Source: Deltaproteobacteria bacterium UBA1386 (GTDB lineage Bacteria; Desulfobacterota; Syntrophorhabdia; Syntrophorhabdales; Syntrophorhabdaceae). Taken from it: a stretch of DNA of 15,565 nucleotides. Location of the stretch: the NCBI GenBank assembly GCA_002305765.1, contig DBQU01000103.1:331-15895 (forward strand). Reading direction: 5' to 3'. A model generated the notes under the pieces. It saw nothing but the letters and a program-made list of their open reading frames with translations. It made no database searches and was not told the DNA's origin. The translations under genes were made by a program, and so were the position numbers. This document shows positions 6,513 through 14,423 of the stretch, piece by piece (position 1 is the first letter of the stretch; the number at the start of each line of letters is the position of its first letter).

Positions 6513-7661
6513 CTACGCCTTTTCCCTTGAACCTTGAACCTTGAACTTGGAACCGTATTCGTACAGATAGCACTGTATCCTGCCGTTGTAGAGCTTGCGG
6601 TTCCTGTCGGCGTGTCGTCCGTAATGTTTTTCGAAGTCCTGGAATGCCGTCAGGATGAAGAAGGACCATGCCGGGAACCCGGCGAAAAGCGCGCCCATGT
6701 CCCTCGCCTGTTCGGCGGCGGTCTTTCTGTCTCCCGACCGTTCGCCATAGGGCGGGTTGCAGATGACCTTGCCCTCCGGGCCCGGGATAGGCAGGTCCCG
6801 AAAATCGCCGTTCCTGAAAGTGATGGCGGAGAGGACGCCGGCATGGCGCGCGTTGCGCCGCGCCTTCACGATGACGCCCTCGTCGATGTCGGAGGCGAAG
6901 ATATGGAGTTTCTCCCTGTTTCCGGCAGCCCCGGCCTCCCGACGTGCATCGTCCCAGGCCCGCGAGGGGATGAACGGCCACTGTTCCGCAGCGAATTGCC
7001 GATTCGTGCCGGGGGCGATGTTCCTGCCCATCATCGCCGCCTCGATGGCTATGGTCCCGGAACCGCAGAAGGGATCCGCAAGGACGGTGTCCGGCTTCCA
7101 CCGGCTTAGGTACACCAGCCCCGCCGCGAGCGTCTCCTTGAGGGCGGCCTCGCCCGCCGCGCTCCGGTATCCCCTCTTGTGGAGACCCGCCCCCGTGGAA
7201 TCCATGTCTATGGTCGCGACATCCCTGTTCAGGGATACGTCCACACTGAAACGCGGTCCCGTTTCCGGAAAGGTCCCGCCGCGATACGTCCTTTTCAGCG
7301 CCTCGATGATCGCCTTCTTGACGACGGACTGACAGGCGGGCACGCTGGAGAGCTTCGACCGCACCGATCTGCCCGTGACATGAACGGCCGCGTCGCGGGG
7401 CAGGATGTCCCCCCACGGCGCCTTGAGGACACCCTGAAAGAGCTCCTCGAAATCGGACGCGGGGAACCGCCCCATCTCGATGAGGACCCTGTCGGCGCAC
7501 CTTAGCCATATATTGGCCCTTGCAACATCCGATTCGGTGCCCGGAAAGGATATCCGGCCGTTCTCGGTCCCCGTCTTTTCCAGGCCGAGACGCTTCAACT
7601 CATGGGCCACCACGGATTCCAGACCGAAGGCCGCTGTGGCGGCAAGATTAAGATCACCCAC
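6513..7661 (-). CDS. rlmL: THUMP-domain class I SAM-dependent RNA methyltransferase (RlmL type)
   Basis: This 382-residue enzyme corresponds to the N-terminal half of E. coli RlmKL, which makes m2G2445 in 23S rRNA; the exact target here is inferred. It has an N-terminal ferredoxin-like/THUMP region (about 1-155), LHKRGYR at 160-166, the SAM-binding motif DPFCGSGTIAIEAA at 196-209, an acidic ASDID turn near 256-260, and the catalytic NPPYGER at 302-308. The family normally ends near the LYNGRIQCYLYEY stretch. Here 13 extra residues (370-382) follow, and they begin exactly at a 7-base repeat array. The start is GTG 7661 with a weak GGGGCAGGG site upstream. It is the last gene of the lipoprotein-truA-rlmL group. 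Confidence 0.9.
   Translation of the reverse strand: MGDLNLAATAAFGLESVVAHELKRLGLEKTGTENGRISFPGTESDVARANIWLRCADRVLIEMGRFPASDFEELFQGVLKAPWGDILPRDAAVHVTGRSVRSKLSSVPACQSVVKKAIIEALKRTYRGGTFPETGPRFSVDVSLNRDVATIDMDSTGAGLHKRGYRSAAGEAALKETLAAGLVYLSRWKPDTVLADPFCGSGTIAIEAAMMGRNIAPGTNRQFAAEQWPFIPSRAWDDARREAGAAGNREKLHIFASDIDEGVIVKARRNARHAGVLSAITFRNGDFRDLPIPGPEGKVICNPPYGERSGDRKTAAEQARDMGALFAGFPAWSFFILTAFQDFEKHYGRHADRNRKLYNGRIQCYLYEYGSKFKVQGSREKA
6527..6554 (-). repeat. 7-base-period array inside the end of rlmL
   Basis: Read with rlmL, the units are GGTTCCA, AGTTCAA, GGTTCAA and GGTTCAA. The first base is the first base of codon Gly370. Because the period is 7, successive units are read in different frames. 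Confidence 0.88.
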
Positions 7662-7689
7662 GGATCACCCTGCCCCGGAACGACAGTCC

Positions 7690-7728
7690 CTGGGACCCTT
7701 GAACTCTTGAACCCTTGAACTCTTGAAA
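7690..7728 (-). repeat. 8-base-period array between truA and rlmL
   Basis: Read with truA it starts about five bases after the stop. Units TTCAAGAG and TTCAAGGG alternate twice, giving a 16-base super-period, then TCCCAGGG. It sits in the 72-base gap between two genes on the same strand, so it is the one array not at an obvious operon end. Confidence 0.85.
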
Positions 7729-7733
7729 GGTTT

Positions 7734-8477
7734 TCAATACCTGATCCTTCTCAGAAAAAGCCCCTGCGGAGGGGCGGTCGGGCCGGCGCTGTCCCGGTCT
7801 CTTGCCTCAACGATATCGCCGAACTCCTCGAGGGTTATCCTGCCTTCCCCGAGCAGCACGAGGGTGCCCACTATGTTTCTCACCATGTAGCGCAGAAAAC
7901 CCGTCGCCTCGATGACGATATGGATGAAACTCCCCCTTCTCTTCACCCCGGCCATCAGGATCTCCCTCTCGGAGCTTCGATAGGGCTCTTTCTTCTTCTT
8001 GAAAGAGGCGAAATCGCGTTTGCCGATCAGGGACCTCACCCCCTTGTTCATGAGCGCGCTGTCGAGGCCATAAGGTACGTGCCAGGAATATCGCACGGAG
8101 AACGGGGAATGACGCGGCGCGTTGTGAATGGTGTACACGTAGGTCTTGCTCCTTGCCGAGTATCTGGCATGGAAGGACAGGTCCCGCTCCATCGCCGACC
8201 CGACCCGGATGTCGTCGGGCAGCATACTGTTGAGACCGCGGGTCAGACTGGTGAGGTCTATCCCTTTCTCCGTGACGAAATTGACGACCTGACCGAAGGC
8301 ATGCACCCCCGCGTCGGTCCTCCCGGCACCGTACATCTTGACAGGGTGGTCGAGTATCCTCTCAATAGCCCCTTTAAGCGTCTCTTCGACGGTAACGCCG
8401 TTGGGCTGGCACTGCCAGCCGTGATAGTTCGTCCCGTCGTATTCCACGACAAGGGATATGTTCCTCTTGCGGTCCAT
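7734..8477 (-). CDS. truA: tRNA pseudouridine(38-40) synthase TruA
   Basis: TruA converts uridines 38-40 of the tRNA anticodon arm to pseudouridine in the cytoplasm. The 247-residue protein opens with VEYDGTNYHGWQ, carries the signature YGAGRTDAGVHAFGQV with catalytic Asp55, and has the conserved FLRYMVRNIVGTLVLLGEG stretch in the C-terminal half. Length is typical. I start at ATG 8477; a GTG at 8480 is directly before it, and neither has a strong Shine-Dalgarno. It follows the lipoprotein gene by 60 bases and precedes rlmL by 72, so the three probably share a transcript. Confidence 0.95.
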   Translation of the reverse strand: MDRKRNISLVVEYDGTNYHGWQCQPNGVTVEETLKGAIERILDHPVKMYGAGRTDAGVHAFGQVVNFVTEKGIDLTSLTRGLNSMLPDDIRVGSAMERDLSFHARYSARSKTYVYTIHNAPRHSPFSVRYSWHVPYGLDSALMNKGVRSLIGKRDFASFKKKKEPYRSSEREILMAGVKRRGSFIHIVIEATGFLRYMVRNIVGTLVLLGEGRITLEEFGDIVEARDRDSAGPTAPPQGLFLRRIRY

Positions 8478-8537
8478 CACTGTTTTTTGAGGATAATTCC
8501 TGCAAATGTGCGGTTCACAACACCCGAAGGTCCCGGA

Positions 8538-8864
8538 TCATCGCGGTGTCTCGGTCTCCGGCTTCCTCTTCTCCGCGCCCGGCCTTTCAGGCCTCTCCGC
8601 CGCGGCAGGTTTCGTGTCCTTTTTCAGCGCCTCGGGCTTCACCTGTGTCTCGGGCGCCACCCTGGCCTTGTCCCTCTCCTCGAGTTTCTTGTAAAGCTCC
8701 TCGACCTCTTTCTTGAGAGCGATATTCTCGGCTTTCAGGAAGTTGTTCTCCTCTTTCATGACCCTCAATTCCTCCTTGAGGCTCTTCTCCTCCTTGCTGC
8801 AGGAAGGCAGGATGAGGGCAAGGGACACCACGGCGGCAATGATGGCAAGGTATTTCATTGACAT
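8538..8864 (-). CDS. Small coiled-coil lipoprotein
   Basis: I do not recognise a named family. The 108-residue product starts with a short signal peptide (MKYLAIIAAVVSLALIL) ending in LPSC, a plausible lipobox with Cys22 as the lipidated residue, although proline at -2 is not preferred. Residues 25-70 are strongly heptad-like with many Glu and Lys (KEELRVMKEENNFLKAENIA), so a coiled coil is likely. The C-terminal 40 residues are rich in Pro, Lys, Glu and Ala and probably disordered. The form is that of a small periplasmic structural or envelope-attached lipoprotein. ATG 8864 and ATG 8858 are both possible starts behind a weak GGAAG. It heads the run with truA and rlmL, with no evident functional link to RNA modification. 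Confidence 0.75.
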   Translation of the reverse strand: MSMKYLAIIAAVVSLALILPSCSKEEKSLKEELRVMKEENNFLKAENIALKKEVEELYKKLEERDKARVAPETQVKPEALKKDTKPAAAERPERPGAEKRKPETETPR

Positions 8865-8945
8865 TATTCTTCCACGACGGTCCGGCGGTTGTCAACTGCT
8901 TCCTGTAAATGTTCCTCGCGTGCGGGCATCCTGCCGTCCCTTTCA

Positions 8946-8974
8946 TTTACACCCCTCGCGGAATATGGTACATT
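8946..8974 (+). promoter_or_regulatory. Sigma-70-type promoter of gyrA-gpsA
   Basis: TTTACA (8946-8951) and TACATT (8969-8974) are separated by 17 bases. The predicted start near 8981 gives a leader of about 30 bases with GGAGGA at 9000-9005 before the gyrA ATG. Function is inferred from sequence only. Confidence 0.55.
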
Positions 8975-9010
8975 AAAGCAAAAATTTACGAAGTATCCCG
9001 GAGGATCACA

Positions 9011-11476
9011 ATGCAGTCATCTGTCGTTACCATCCCGATAGAAGAGGAGATGAAGCGTTCATACCTCGATTATGCCATGAGCACCATAATCGGCCGTGCG
9101 CTGCCCGATATCAGGGATGGGCTGAAACCTGTTCACAGACGAATACTGTACGCCATGTACGAGCTTAACAACACCCACGACAAGCCCTACAAGAAGTCGG
9201 CAAGGGTCGTCGGTGACGTCATAGGTAAGTTCCATCCCCATGGGGACCAGGCGGTCTACGACGCCATCACCAGGATGGTCCAGGATTTCTCTCTCCGCTA
9301 TCCCCTGGTGGACGGTCAGGGCAATTTCGGCTCCGTCGACGGTGACGCCCCCGCGGCCATGCGGTACACGGAGATACGCCTGTCCCGCGTCGCCGAGGAG
9401 ATCCTCAGGGACATAGAAAAGGACACCGTCCTTTTCAGGCCCAACTACGACGACTCGCTCGTGGAGCCCATGGTCCTTCCGTCCCGCCTGCCCAACCTCC
9501 TCATCAACGGCTCTTCGGGTATTGCCGTCGGCATGGCAACGAACATCCCGCCCCACAACCTGAAGGAGGTCATCAACGGGCTTGTCGCCTTCATCGAGAA
9601 CAGGGACATCCCGCTGTCCGAGCTCATGGAGATAATCCCGGGACCCGACTTCCCGACGCAGGGCATCATCTACGGAAGGCAGGGGATAGTCGAGGCCTAC
9701 CAGTCCGGCAGGGGACACATAGTCCTGCGCGCCAAGGCAGACATCGAAAAAAGAAAGAAGGACGGCAGAGAGGCCATCGTCATCACCGAGATACCTTACC
9801 AGGTGAACAAGGCCCGCCTGATCGAAAACATCGTCGAGCTCATCAACGCGAAGAGGATCGAGGGCATATCGAACATCAAGGACGAATCGAGCAGGGAGGG
9901 AATGCGCATAGTCATCGACCTCAAGAAGGGGGAGATACCCGAACCCATCCTCAACAAGCTCTACAAGCACACCCAGCTCCAGACGACCTTCGGCATCATC
10001 TTCCTCACCATCGTCAACAACGAACCAAAACTGCTGAACCTGAAGGAAATGCTCCACGAGTTCGTCGAGTTCCGCAAGGAGATCGTCACGAAGAGGTCGA
10101 CCTTCGAGCTCAACAAGGCTCTGGACAGGCTCCATCTCCTCGAAGGGCTCAAGACCGCCCTCGATCACATCGACGAGGTGATCGCCATCATCAAGGGTTC
10201 CGCCAACACACCCGAGGCCCGCGAGGCCCTCATCGCCCGTTTTGGCTTTTCCGAGAAACAGGCGACAAACATCCTCGAGATGCGGCTCCAGCGATTGACC
10301 TCCCTGGAAAGGACGAAGATACTCGACGATCACAAGAACACGTCCGACGAGATCGACCGTTTAAGGCGGGTACTGGCCGACGAGTCTCTCCTCATCGACA
10401 TCGTGAAGACGGAACTTATCGAGATGCGCGACAAGTACGGTGACAAGCGCCTGACGGAGATCGCCGATTACGTCCCCGAGATAACCCTCGAGGACATGAT
10501 CAAGGAAGAAGAGGTGGTCGTCACGATCACCAACAAGGGGTACATAAAGAGGACGTCCCTCGACCAGTACAGGAACCAGATGCGTGGCGGCAAAGGAAGA
10601 ACGGGCATCGTGGTCCGGGAGGAAGACTTCGTCGACCACCTCTACATCGCGTCGACCCACTCCAACATACTCTTCTTCACGAATATCGGCAAGGTCCACG
10701 CGGTAAGGGTCCATACCATCCCGGAAGCCTCCCTCACGTCGAAGGGAAAACCCGTCGTTCACCTTATCAACCTTGAGAAAGACGAACGCATAACGGCGGT
10801 CGCCCACGTCAAGGACTATGCGCCTGACCGGTTCCTCTTCTTCACGACGAAGAAAGGCCACGTCAAGCGACTCAGCCTCGACCTCCTCAAGAACATCAGG
10901 TCCACGGGCATAAAGGCCATAACCCTGCCCGACGACGACAGCCTCATCAGCGTCCTCGAGACGGCCGGGGACGGGGAGATCATGATCGGCACGAAATTCG
11001 GCCTCGCGATACGATTCAACGAGACCGAGATACGGCCCATGGGCCGGTCCGCCTATGGCGTCCGCGGCATCCGGTTCAAAAAGGCCTCCGACGAGGTTGT
11101 CTCTGTGGAACAGGTCAATGAATCGTGCACGATCTTTACCGTGACGCAAAAGGGCTACGGCAAGTGCGCCCCCTGCTCCGACTACCGTCTGCAGGCACGC
11201 GGCGGCTCGGGGATCATCAACGTCAGGTGCGGGATAAAGAACGGCAGCGTCGTCAGTCTCAACCGCCTGAGCGAGCAAGAGGACGTCATCCTCGTCACCG
11301 ACACCGGGCGCACCATCAGGTTCCGTTCCAGCAACATACCCGTGCAAAAGCGCGGAGGCCTTGGTGTCAAGCTCATGGGGCTGCGCGACGGTGAGGTCAT
11401 AAGCGGCGTTGCCATCGTGGAGGCGGCCGACGACATCGTCGAGGAGGGCATGAACCCAACGGACGGGAACGAATGA
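9011..11476 (+). CDS. gyrA: DNA gyrase subunit A
   Basis: GyrA is the DNA-cleaving subunit of the A2B2 gyrase that introduces negative supercoils using ATP. The 821-residue protein shows YAMSTIIGRALPDIRDGLKPVHRR near the N-terminus, the region GKFHPHGDQAVYDAI (72-86), the active Tyr119 in AMRYTEIR, the coiled-coil gate region about 370-490, and a C-terminal beta-pinwheel. The GyrA box is QMRGGKG at 523-529, one change from QRRGGKG, which with GNFGSVDGD marks gyrase rather than topoisomerase IV. The position matching E. coli Ser83 is Gln80; Asp87 is kept as Asp84. ATG 9011 follows GGAGGA at five bases; the upstream in-frame extension to 8909 has no such site. It overlaps gpsA by ATGA. Confidence 0.97.
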   Translation: MQSSVVTIPIEEEMKRSYLDYAMSTIIGRALPDIRDGLKPVHRRILYAMYELNNTHDKPYKKSARVVGDVIGKFHPHGDQAVYDAITRMVQDFSLRYPLVDGQGNFGSVDGDAPAAMRYTEIRLSRVAEEILRDIEKDTVLFRPNYDDSLVEPMVLPSRLPNLLINGSSGIAVGMATNIPPHNLKEVINGLVAFIENRDIPLSELMEIIPGPDFPTQGIIYGRQGIVEAYQSGRGHIVLRAKADIEKRKKDGREAIVITEIPYQVNKARLIENIVELINAKRIEGISNIKDESSREGMRIVIDLKKGEIPEPILNKLYKHTQLQTTFGIIFLTIVNNEPKLLNLKEMLHEFVEFRKEIVTKRSTFELNKALDRLHLLEGLKTALDHIDEVIAIIKGSANTPEAREALIARFGFSEKQATNILEMRLQRLTSLERTKILDDHKNTSDEIDRLRRVLADESLLIDIVKTELIEMRDKYGDKRLTEIADYVPEITLEDMIKEEEVVVTITNKGYIKRTSLDQYRNQMRGGKGRTGIVVREEDFVDHLYIASTHSNILFFTNIGKVHAVRVHTIPEASLTSKGKPVVHLINLEKDERITAVAHVKDYAPDRFLFFTTKKGHVKRLSLDLLKNIRSTGIKAITLPDDDSLISVLETAGDGEIMIGTKFGLAIRFNETEIRPMGRSAYGVRGIRFKKASDEVVSVEQVNESCTIFTVTQKGYGKCAPCSDYRLQARGGSGIINVRCGIKNGSVVSLNRLSEQEDVILVTDTGRTIRFRSSNIPVQKRGGLGVKLMGLRDGEVISGVAIVEAADDIVEEGMNPTDGNE

Positions 11477-12468
11477 AGATAGGTGTCATCGGCGCGGGGG
11501 CATGGGGAACGGCCTTCGCCATCCACCTCGCCCGAACAGGAGAGAAGGTGCTCCTGTGGGCCTATGAGAAGGAGCTTCTTCCCGATCTTCGCGAACGCCG
11601 GGAGAACACGGCATTCCTTCCCGGTTTCAGGCTTGACGAGGCCATCGACCATACTGATAACCTTCAAGAGGCCACGGACTTCTCGGACACCGTCGTTATC
11701 GCCACGCCATCCTTTGCGCTGCGCGACACGCTGACCCCCGTTGCCGCGCGTCTGCGGAACAAGAAAGTCCTCATCCTCACGAAGGGCATCGAGCGCTCGA
11801 CGCTGAAACTCATGAACGAGGTGGTGGAGGAGATAACGGGCTCCACCGGCGAGACGATAGCAACCCTTTCAGGCCCCTCCTTCGCCCTGGAGGTCGCCCG
11901 GGGCCTCTTTACCGCCACCGTCGTCGCCTCGAGGAACATGGACCTTTCCTTCAACCTCCAGGAGCGCATTCACAGCGACTACTTCCGCGTGTACCGTGTC
12001 GACGATATAACGGGCGTGGAGCTGGGAGGCGCCCTGAAGAATGTCATGGCGATAGGTTCCGGGATCATCGAAGGCCTCGGTTTCGGCACGAACACCCAGG
12101 CTGCCTTCACGACACGCGCCCTGGCCGAGATAAAACGCCTCGGCCTCGCCATGGGCGCCCGCGAGACCACCTTCATGGGGTTATCCGGCATGGGCGACCT
12201 CATTCTCACATCATACGGAAACCTCAGCAGGAACAGGGTCTTCGGAATCGAACTCGCCAAGGGGAGAAGCTCGGCGGACATCATCGCCTCTCAAAAGACC
12301 GTCGTAGAGGGCTACTACACGATAAACGCCGCCTACAACCTCGCCGCCAGGTTAGGCGTCCCGATGCCCATCACGGAGGAACTCTACCACATAGTCTATG
12401 AAGGCAAGGACATCACCGCGTCCCTGAAGGACATCATCACGAGAGAATTCAAGAAGGAAGACTATTAG
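11473..12468 (+). CDS. gpsA: NAD(P)-dependent glycerol-3-phosphate dehydrogenase
   Basis: GpsA reduces dihydroxyacetone phosphate to sn-glycerol-3-phosphate for phospholipid synthesis. The 331-residue protein has the Rossmann motif GAGAWG at 7-12, LTKGIE with Lys104, LSGPSFALEVARG at 132-144, and the catalytic region GVELGGALKNVMAIGSGI with Lys189, followed by GFGTNTQAAFTTRALAEI. Length is normal. Its ATG lies inside the gyrA end (ATGA), and its own ribosome-binding site is weak, so translation is probably coupled to gyrA. The TAG stop overlaps the first unit of the downstream 7-base array. It converges with the MFS gene. Confidence 0.96.
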   Translation: MKIGVIGAGAWGTAFAIHLARTGEKVLLWAYEKELLPDLRERRENTAFLPGFRLDEAIDHTDNLQEATDFSDTVVIATPSFALRDTLTPVAARLRNKKVLILTKGIERSTLKLMNEVVEEITGSTGETIATLSGPSFALEVARGLFTATVVASRNMDLSFNLQERIHSDYFRVYRVDDITGVELGGALKNVMAIGSGIIEGLGFGTNTQAAFTTRALAEIKRLGLAMGARETTFMGLSGMGDLILTSYGNLSRNRVFGIELAKGRSSADIIASQKTVVEGYYTINAAYNLAARLGVPMPITEELYHIVYEGKDITASLKDIITREFKKEDY

Positions 12469-12501
12469 TCGCAGGTCACAAGTCTCGGGCCTCAGGTCAG
12501 G
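12467..12501 (+). repeat. 7-base-period array after gpsA
   Basis: Units AGTCGCA, GGTCACA, AGTCTCG, GGCCTCA and GGTCAGG. The first unit starts within the gpsA TAG stop. It is degenerate but clearly phased, and is mirrored by 12533-12564. Confidence 0.7.
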
Positions 12502-12532
12502 GCGGCACACTCCAACTGCATTTTCAGGTTTT

Positions 12533-12564
12533 GACGTGTGACATGCGGCCTGCGACCTGCGACG
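12533..12564 (-). repeat. 7-base-period array after the MFS gene
   Basis: Read with the MFS gene, units CGTCGCA, GGTCGCA, GGCCGCA and TGTCACA begin seven bases after the stop. GTCGCAGGTC is shared with the array after gpsA, forming an imperfect inverted repeat across the junction. Confidence 0.78.
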
Positions 12565-12571
12565 GGGGCTT

Positions 12572-13801
12572 CTATCTTACATTCGCCTTTCCGCCCCGCA
12601 CCGTTTGGAGGATGATGCAACCTGTTATGAAGAGCACGGATATCGCCGCCACGGCCGGGCGCTGGTTGTTTGTCATCGAGGACACGGTCCCGAAGATGAG
12701 GGGGCCGACGACCGCGGACGTTTTCCCCACAAGGCTGTACACGCCGAAGTACTTGGATTCGTCTCCCGGAGGGATGAACTGGGCGAAAAAGGCGCGTGTC
12801 GCGGCCTGGATCGTGCCGAGACCGAGGCCGGCCATGGACGCCGCCACGAAGAAGAAGGCCTTGCTATAGATGAAATAGACCACTATGGTGACAACCATCC
12901 ATAGTATGAGGGACAGCGAGACGACCTTTTTCGGCCCCCAGTAGTCTATCGGCCGCGCCATGAGGAACGCGCCCGCCAGGGCCGTCACCTGGACGACGAG
13001 ATAGAGCCCTATAAGCTGTTCCGATGTGAACCCGAGCGTTGTGGAGGCAAAGATACTCGAAAAAACGATCACCGTGTTGACCCCGTCCTCGTACAGGAAG
13101 TAGGCCAGAAGGAACCTGCGCTGGTCCCTGTCCGACCACATCCTTTTCAAGACCCCCCATGTCGTGGCAAAACCATCCCGGGCCGCCTTTGACAGCTTCT
13201 GTCCCTTTCCCTGGTCGGCAGGAAGGAAGATGAAGGCCGGGAGGGAGAACATGACAAAGAAGACCGCCACCATGGGCCAGACAAAGGTGATATGGTCCGT
13301 CTTCACCAGAACGAGCGCGACGGCGAGTGAGATTATCGACCCGAGATAACCCGTGGCGTATCCCCAGGCCGATACCCTCCCCTGATGTTCGTTGTCGGCT
13401 ATGTCATTGAGGAAGGAATTGTAGAATACTATCCCGCCCTCCATACCCACATTGGCAAGTACGAGCAGAACGAACCCTGCCATCACCATTCCCCTGTCCA
13501 CCAAAGCCAGAAACGCGGTAGCGAGAACGCACAGCAGCGTGTAGGCGACGAGAAACTTCTTCTTCGCCCTTGCGTAATCCGAGATCCCTCCGAGGAACGG
13601 GGAGCTCAAGGCAACAAAGGCCATGCTCACCGATATGGCCCTTCCCCACCACAGGTCACCCAGGTTCGCGTCGTTCCCGACTACCACCGTCGTGTAGTAC
13701 ACGGGAAATATTACCGCCGCGATGACCGCCGAGTAACTTGAGTTCGCGAAGTCAAAGAGACACCACGAGAATATTTTTCTGTCAAAAAGGCTCGTCTTCA
13801 T
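12572..13801 (-). CDS. MFS transporter, UMF1 / Atg22-like family
   Basis: This 409-residue inner-membrane protein looks like the UMF1 (Atg22-like) branch of the major facilitator superfamily; the substrate is unknown. The opening KIFSWCLFDFANSSYSAVI is typical of the family. Around twelve hydrophobic segments are visible in two halves, with an MFS loop motif in SPFLGGISDYARAKKK (about 70-85) and a charged central loop near DQGKGQKLSKAARDG. I choose ATG 13801 because the family starts there; a longer GTG reading from 13849 lacks a ribosome-binding site. Upstream signals are weak. It diverges from the DUF6125 gene and converges with gpsA. Confidence 0.9.
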   Translation of the reverse strand: MKTSLFDRKIFSWCLFDFANSSYSAVIAAVIFPVYYTTVVVGNDANLGDLWWGRAISVSMAFVALSSPFLGGISDYARAKKKFLVAYTLLCVLATAFLALVDRGMVMAGFVLLVLANVGMEGGIVFYNSFLNDIADNEHQGRVSAWGYATGYLGSIISLAVALVLVKTDHITFVWPMVAVFFVMFSLPAFIFLPADQGKGQKLSKAARDGFATTWGVLKRMWSDRDQRRFLLAYFLYEDGVNTVIVFSSIFASTTLGFTSEQLIGLYLVVQVTALAGAFLMARPIDYWGPKKVVSLSLILWMVVTIVVYFIYSKAFFFVAASMAGLGLGTIQAATRAFFAQFIPPGDESKYFGVYSLVGKTSAVVGPLIFGTVSSMTNNQRPAVAAISVLFITGCIILQTVRGGKANVR

Positions 13802-13869
13802 TGTCTTTTGGTGTTGAACTAATTTACAATAAACGTTGTCGTGATTCACTAAAATTGAGGAGGAACATG

Positions 13870-14382
13870 ATGGACCTTTCCGTTTTTGACACTATGAAGG
13901 AAGACGAACTGCGGGACTACCTGACCTTCCTCCTGTGGCATTATCGTCTTATGGACGCCTTCTGGTTCATATATGTCAGTGATACCTTCGGCCAGGAACA
14001 GGCTGAGCGCATTAACGAAAAGGTCTGGTCCCGCGTGCCCGAAATGGGAACCCGCGACCTGCTGCAGCGCTTCGGCATCACCGAAAAGGGCCTCAAGGGT
14101 TTTACAAAGGTGCTGAAGCTCTTTCCGTGGACGATCCTCGTCGAGTACAAGTTCGAGGAGAAGGACTCAGAGGTCATCGTTACCGTTCCCCACTGCCCGA
14201 CGCAGGAGGCGCGCCTGAAACGGGGCCTTGGGGAGTTTGTCTGCAAGCACATGCATCACGGGGAGTTTGAGAGCATAGCCCGGGCCGTGGACCCTTCAAT
14301 AAAGGTGGAATGCCTCTTCGCCCCTCCCGACGAGCATCCAGAGGATTGCTTCTGTAAATGGCGGTTCACGGAAGCCTCGTGA
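13870..14382 (+). CDS. DUF6125 family protein
   Basis: This 170-residue soluble protein resembles DUF6125, a family of unknown function; I base this on remembered family features, not on a search. Visible features are the N-terminal helix FLLWHYRLMDAFWFIYVSD, RINEKVWSRV, a middle region with GITEKGLKGFTKVLK, and a cysteine-rich end: VPHCPTQEARLKRGL, EFVCKHMHHGEFESIARAVD, VECLFAPPDEHPEDCFCKW. The spaced Cys and His suggest metal or cofactor binding. GAGGAGGA at 13857-13864 fits ATG 13870 better than the adjacent in-frame ATG 13867. It precedes alanine dehydrogenase by 41 bases without an array or terminator, so the two are probably co-transcribed. Confidence 0.75.
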   Translation: MDLSVFDTMKEDELRDYLTFLLWHYRLMDAFWFIYVSDTFGQEQAERINEKVWSRVPEMGTRDLLQRFGITEKGLKGFTKVLKLFPWTILVEYKFEEKDSEVIVTVPHCPTQEARLKRGLGEFVCKHMHHGEFESIARAVDPSIKVECLFAPPDEHPEDCFCKWRFTEAS

Positions 14383-14423
14383 ATAGAGCCTGTCGTCGAA
14401 ACGCTATCTGATATGGAGGAAGA

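Noticed and set aside
8870..8895. TTGACA upstream of the lipoprotein gene on the minus strand as a promoter
   Set aside because: The best matching -10 (AAGAAT, 18-base spacer) would put the transcription start on the start codon. It is possible for a leaderless message but too weak to annotate.
13802..13849. GTG start 16 codons upstream in the MFS gene
   Set aside because: It has no ribosome-binding site, and the added residues are not like the family's normal beginning.
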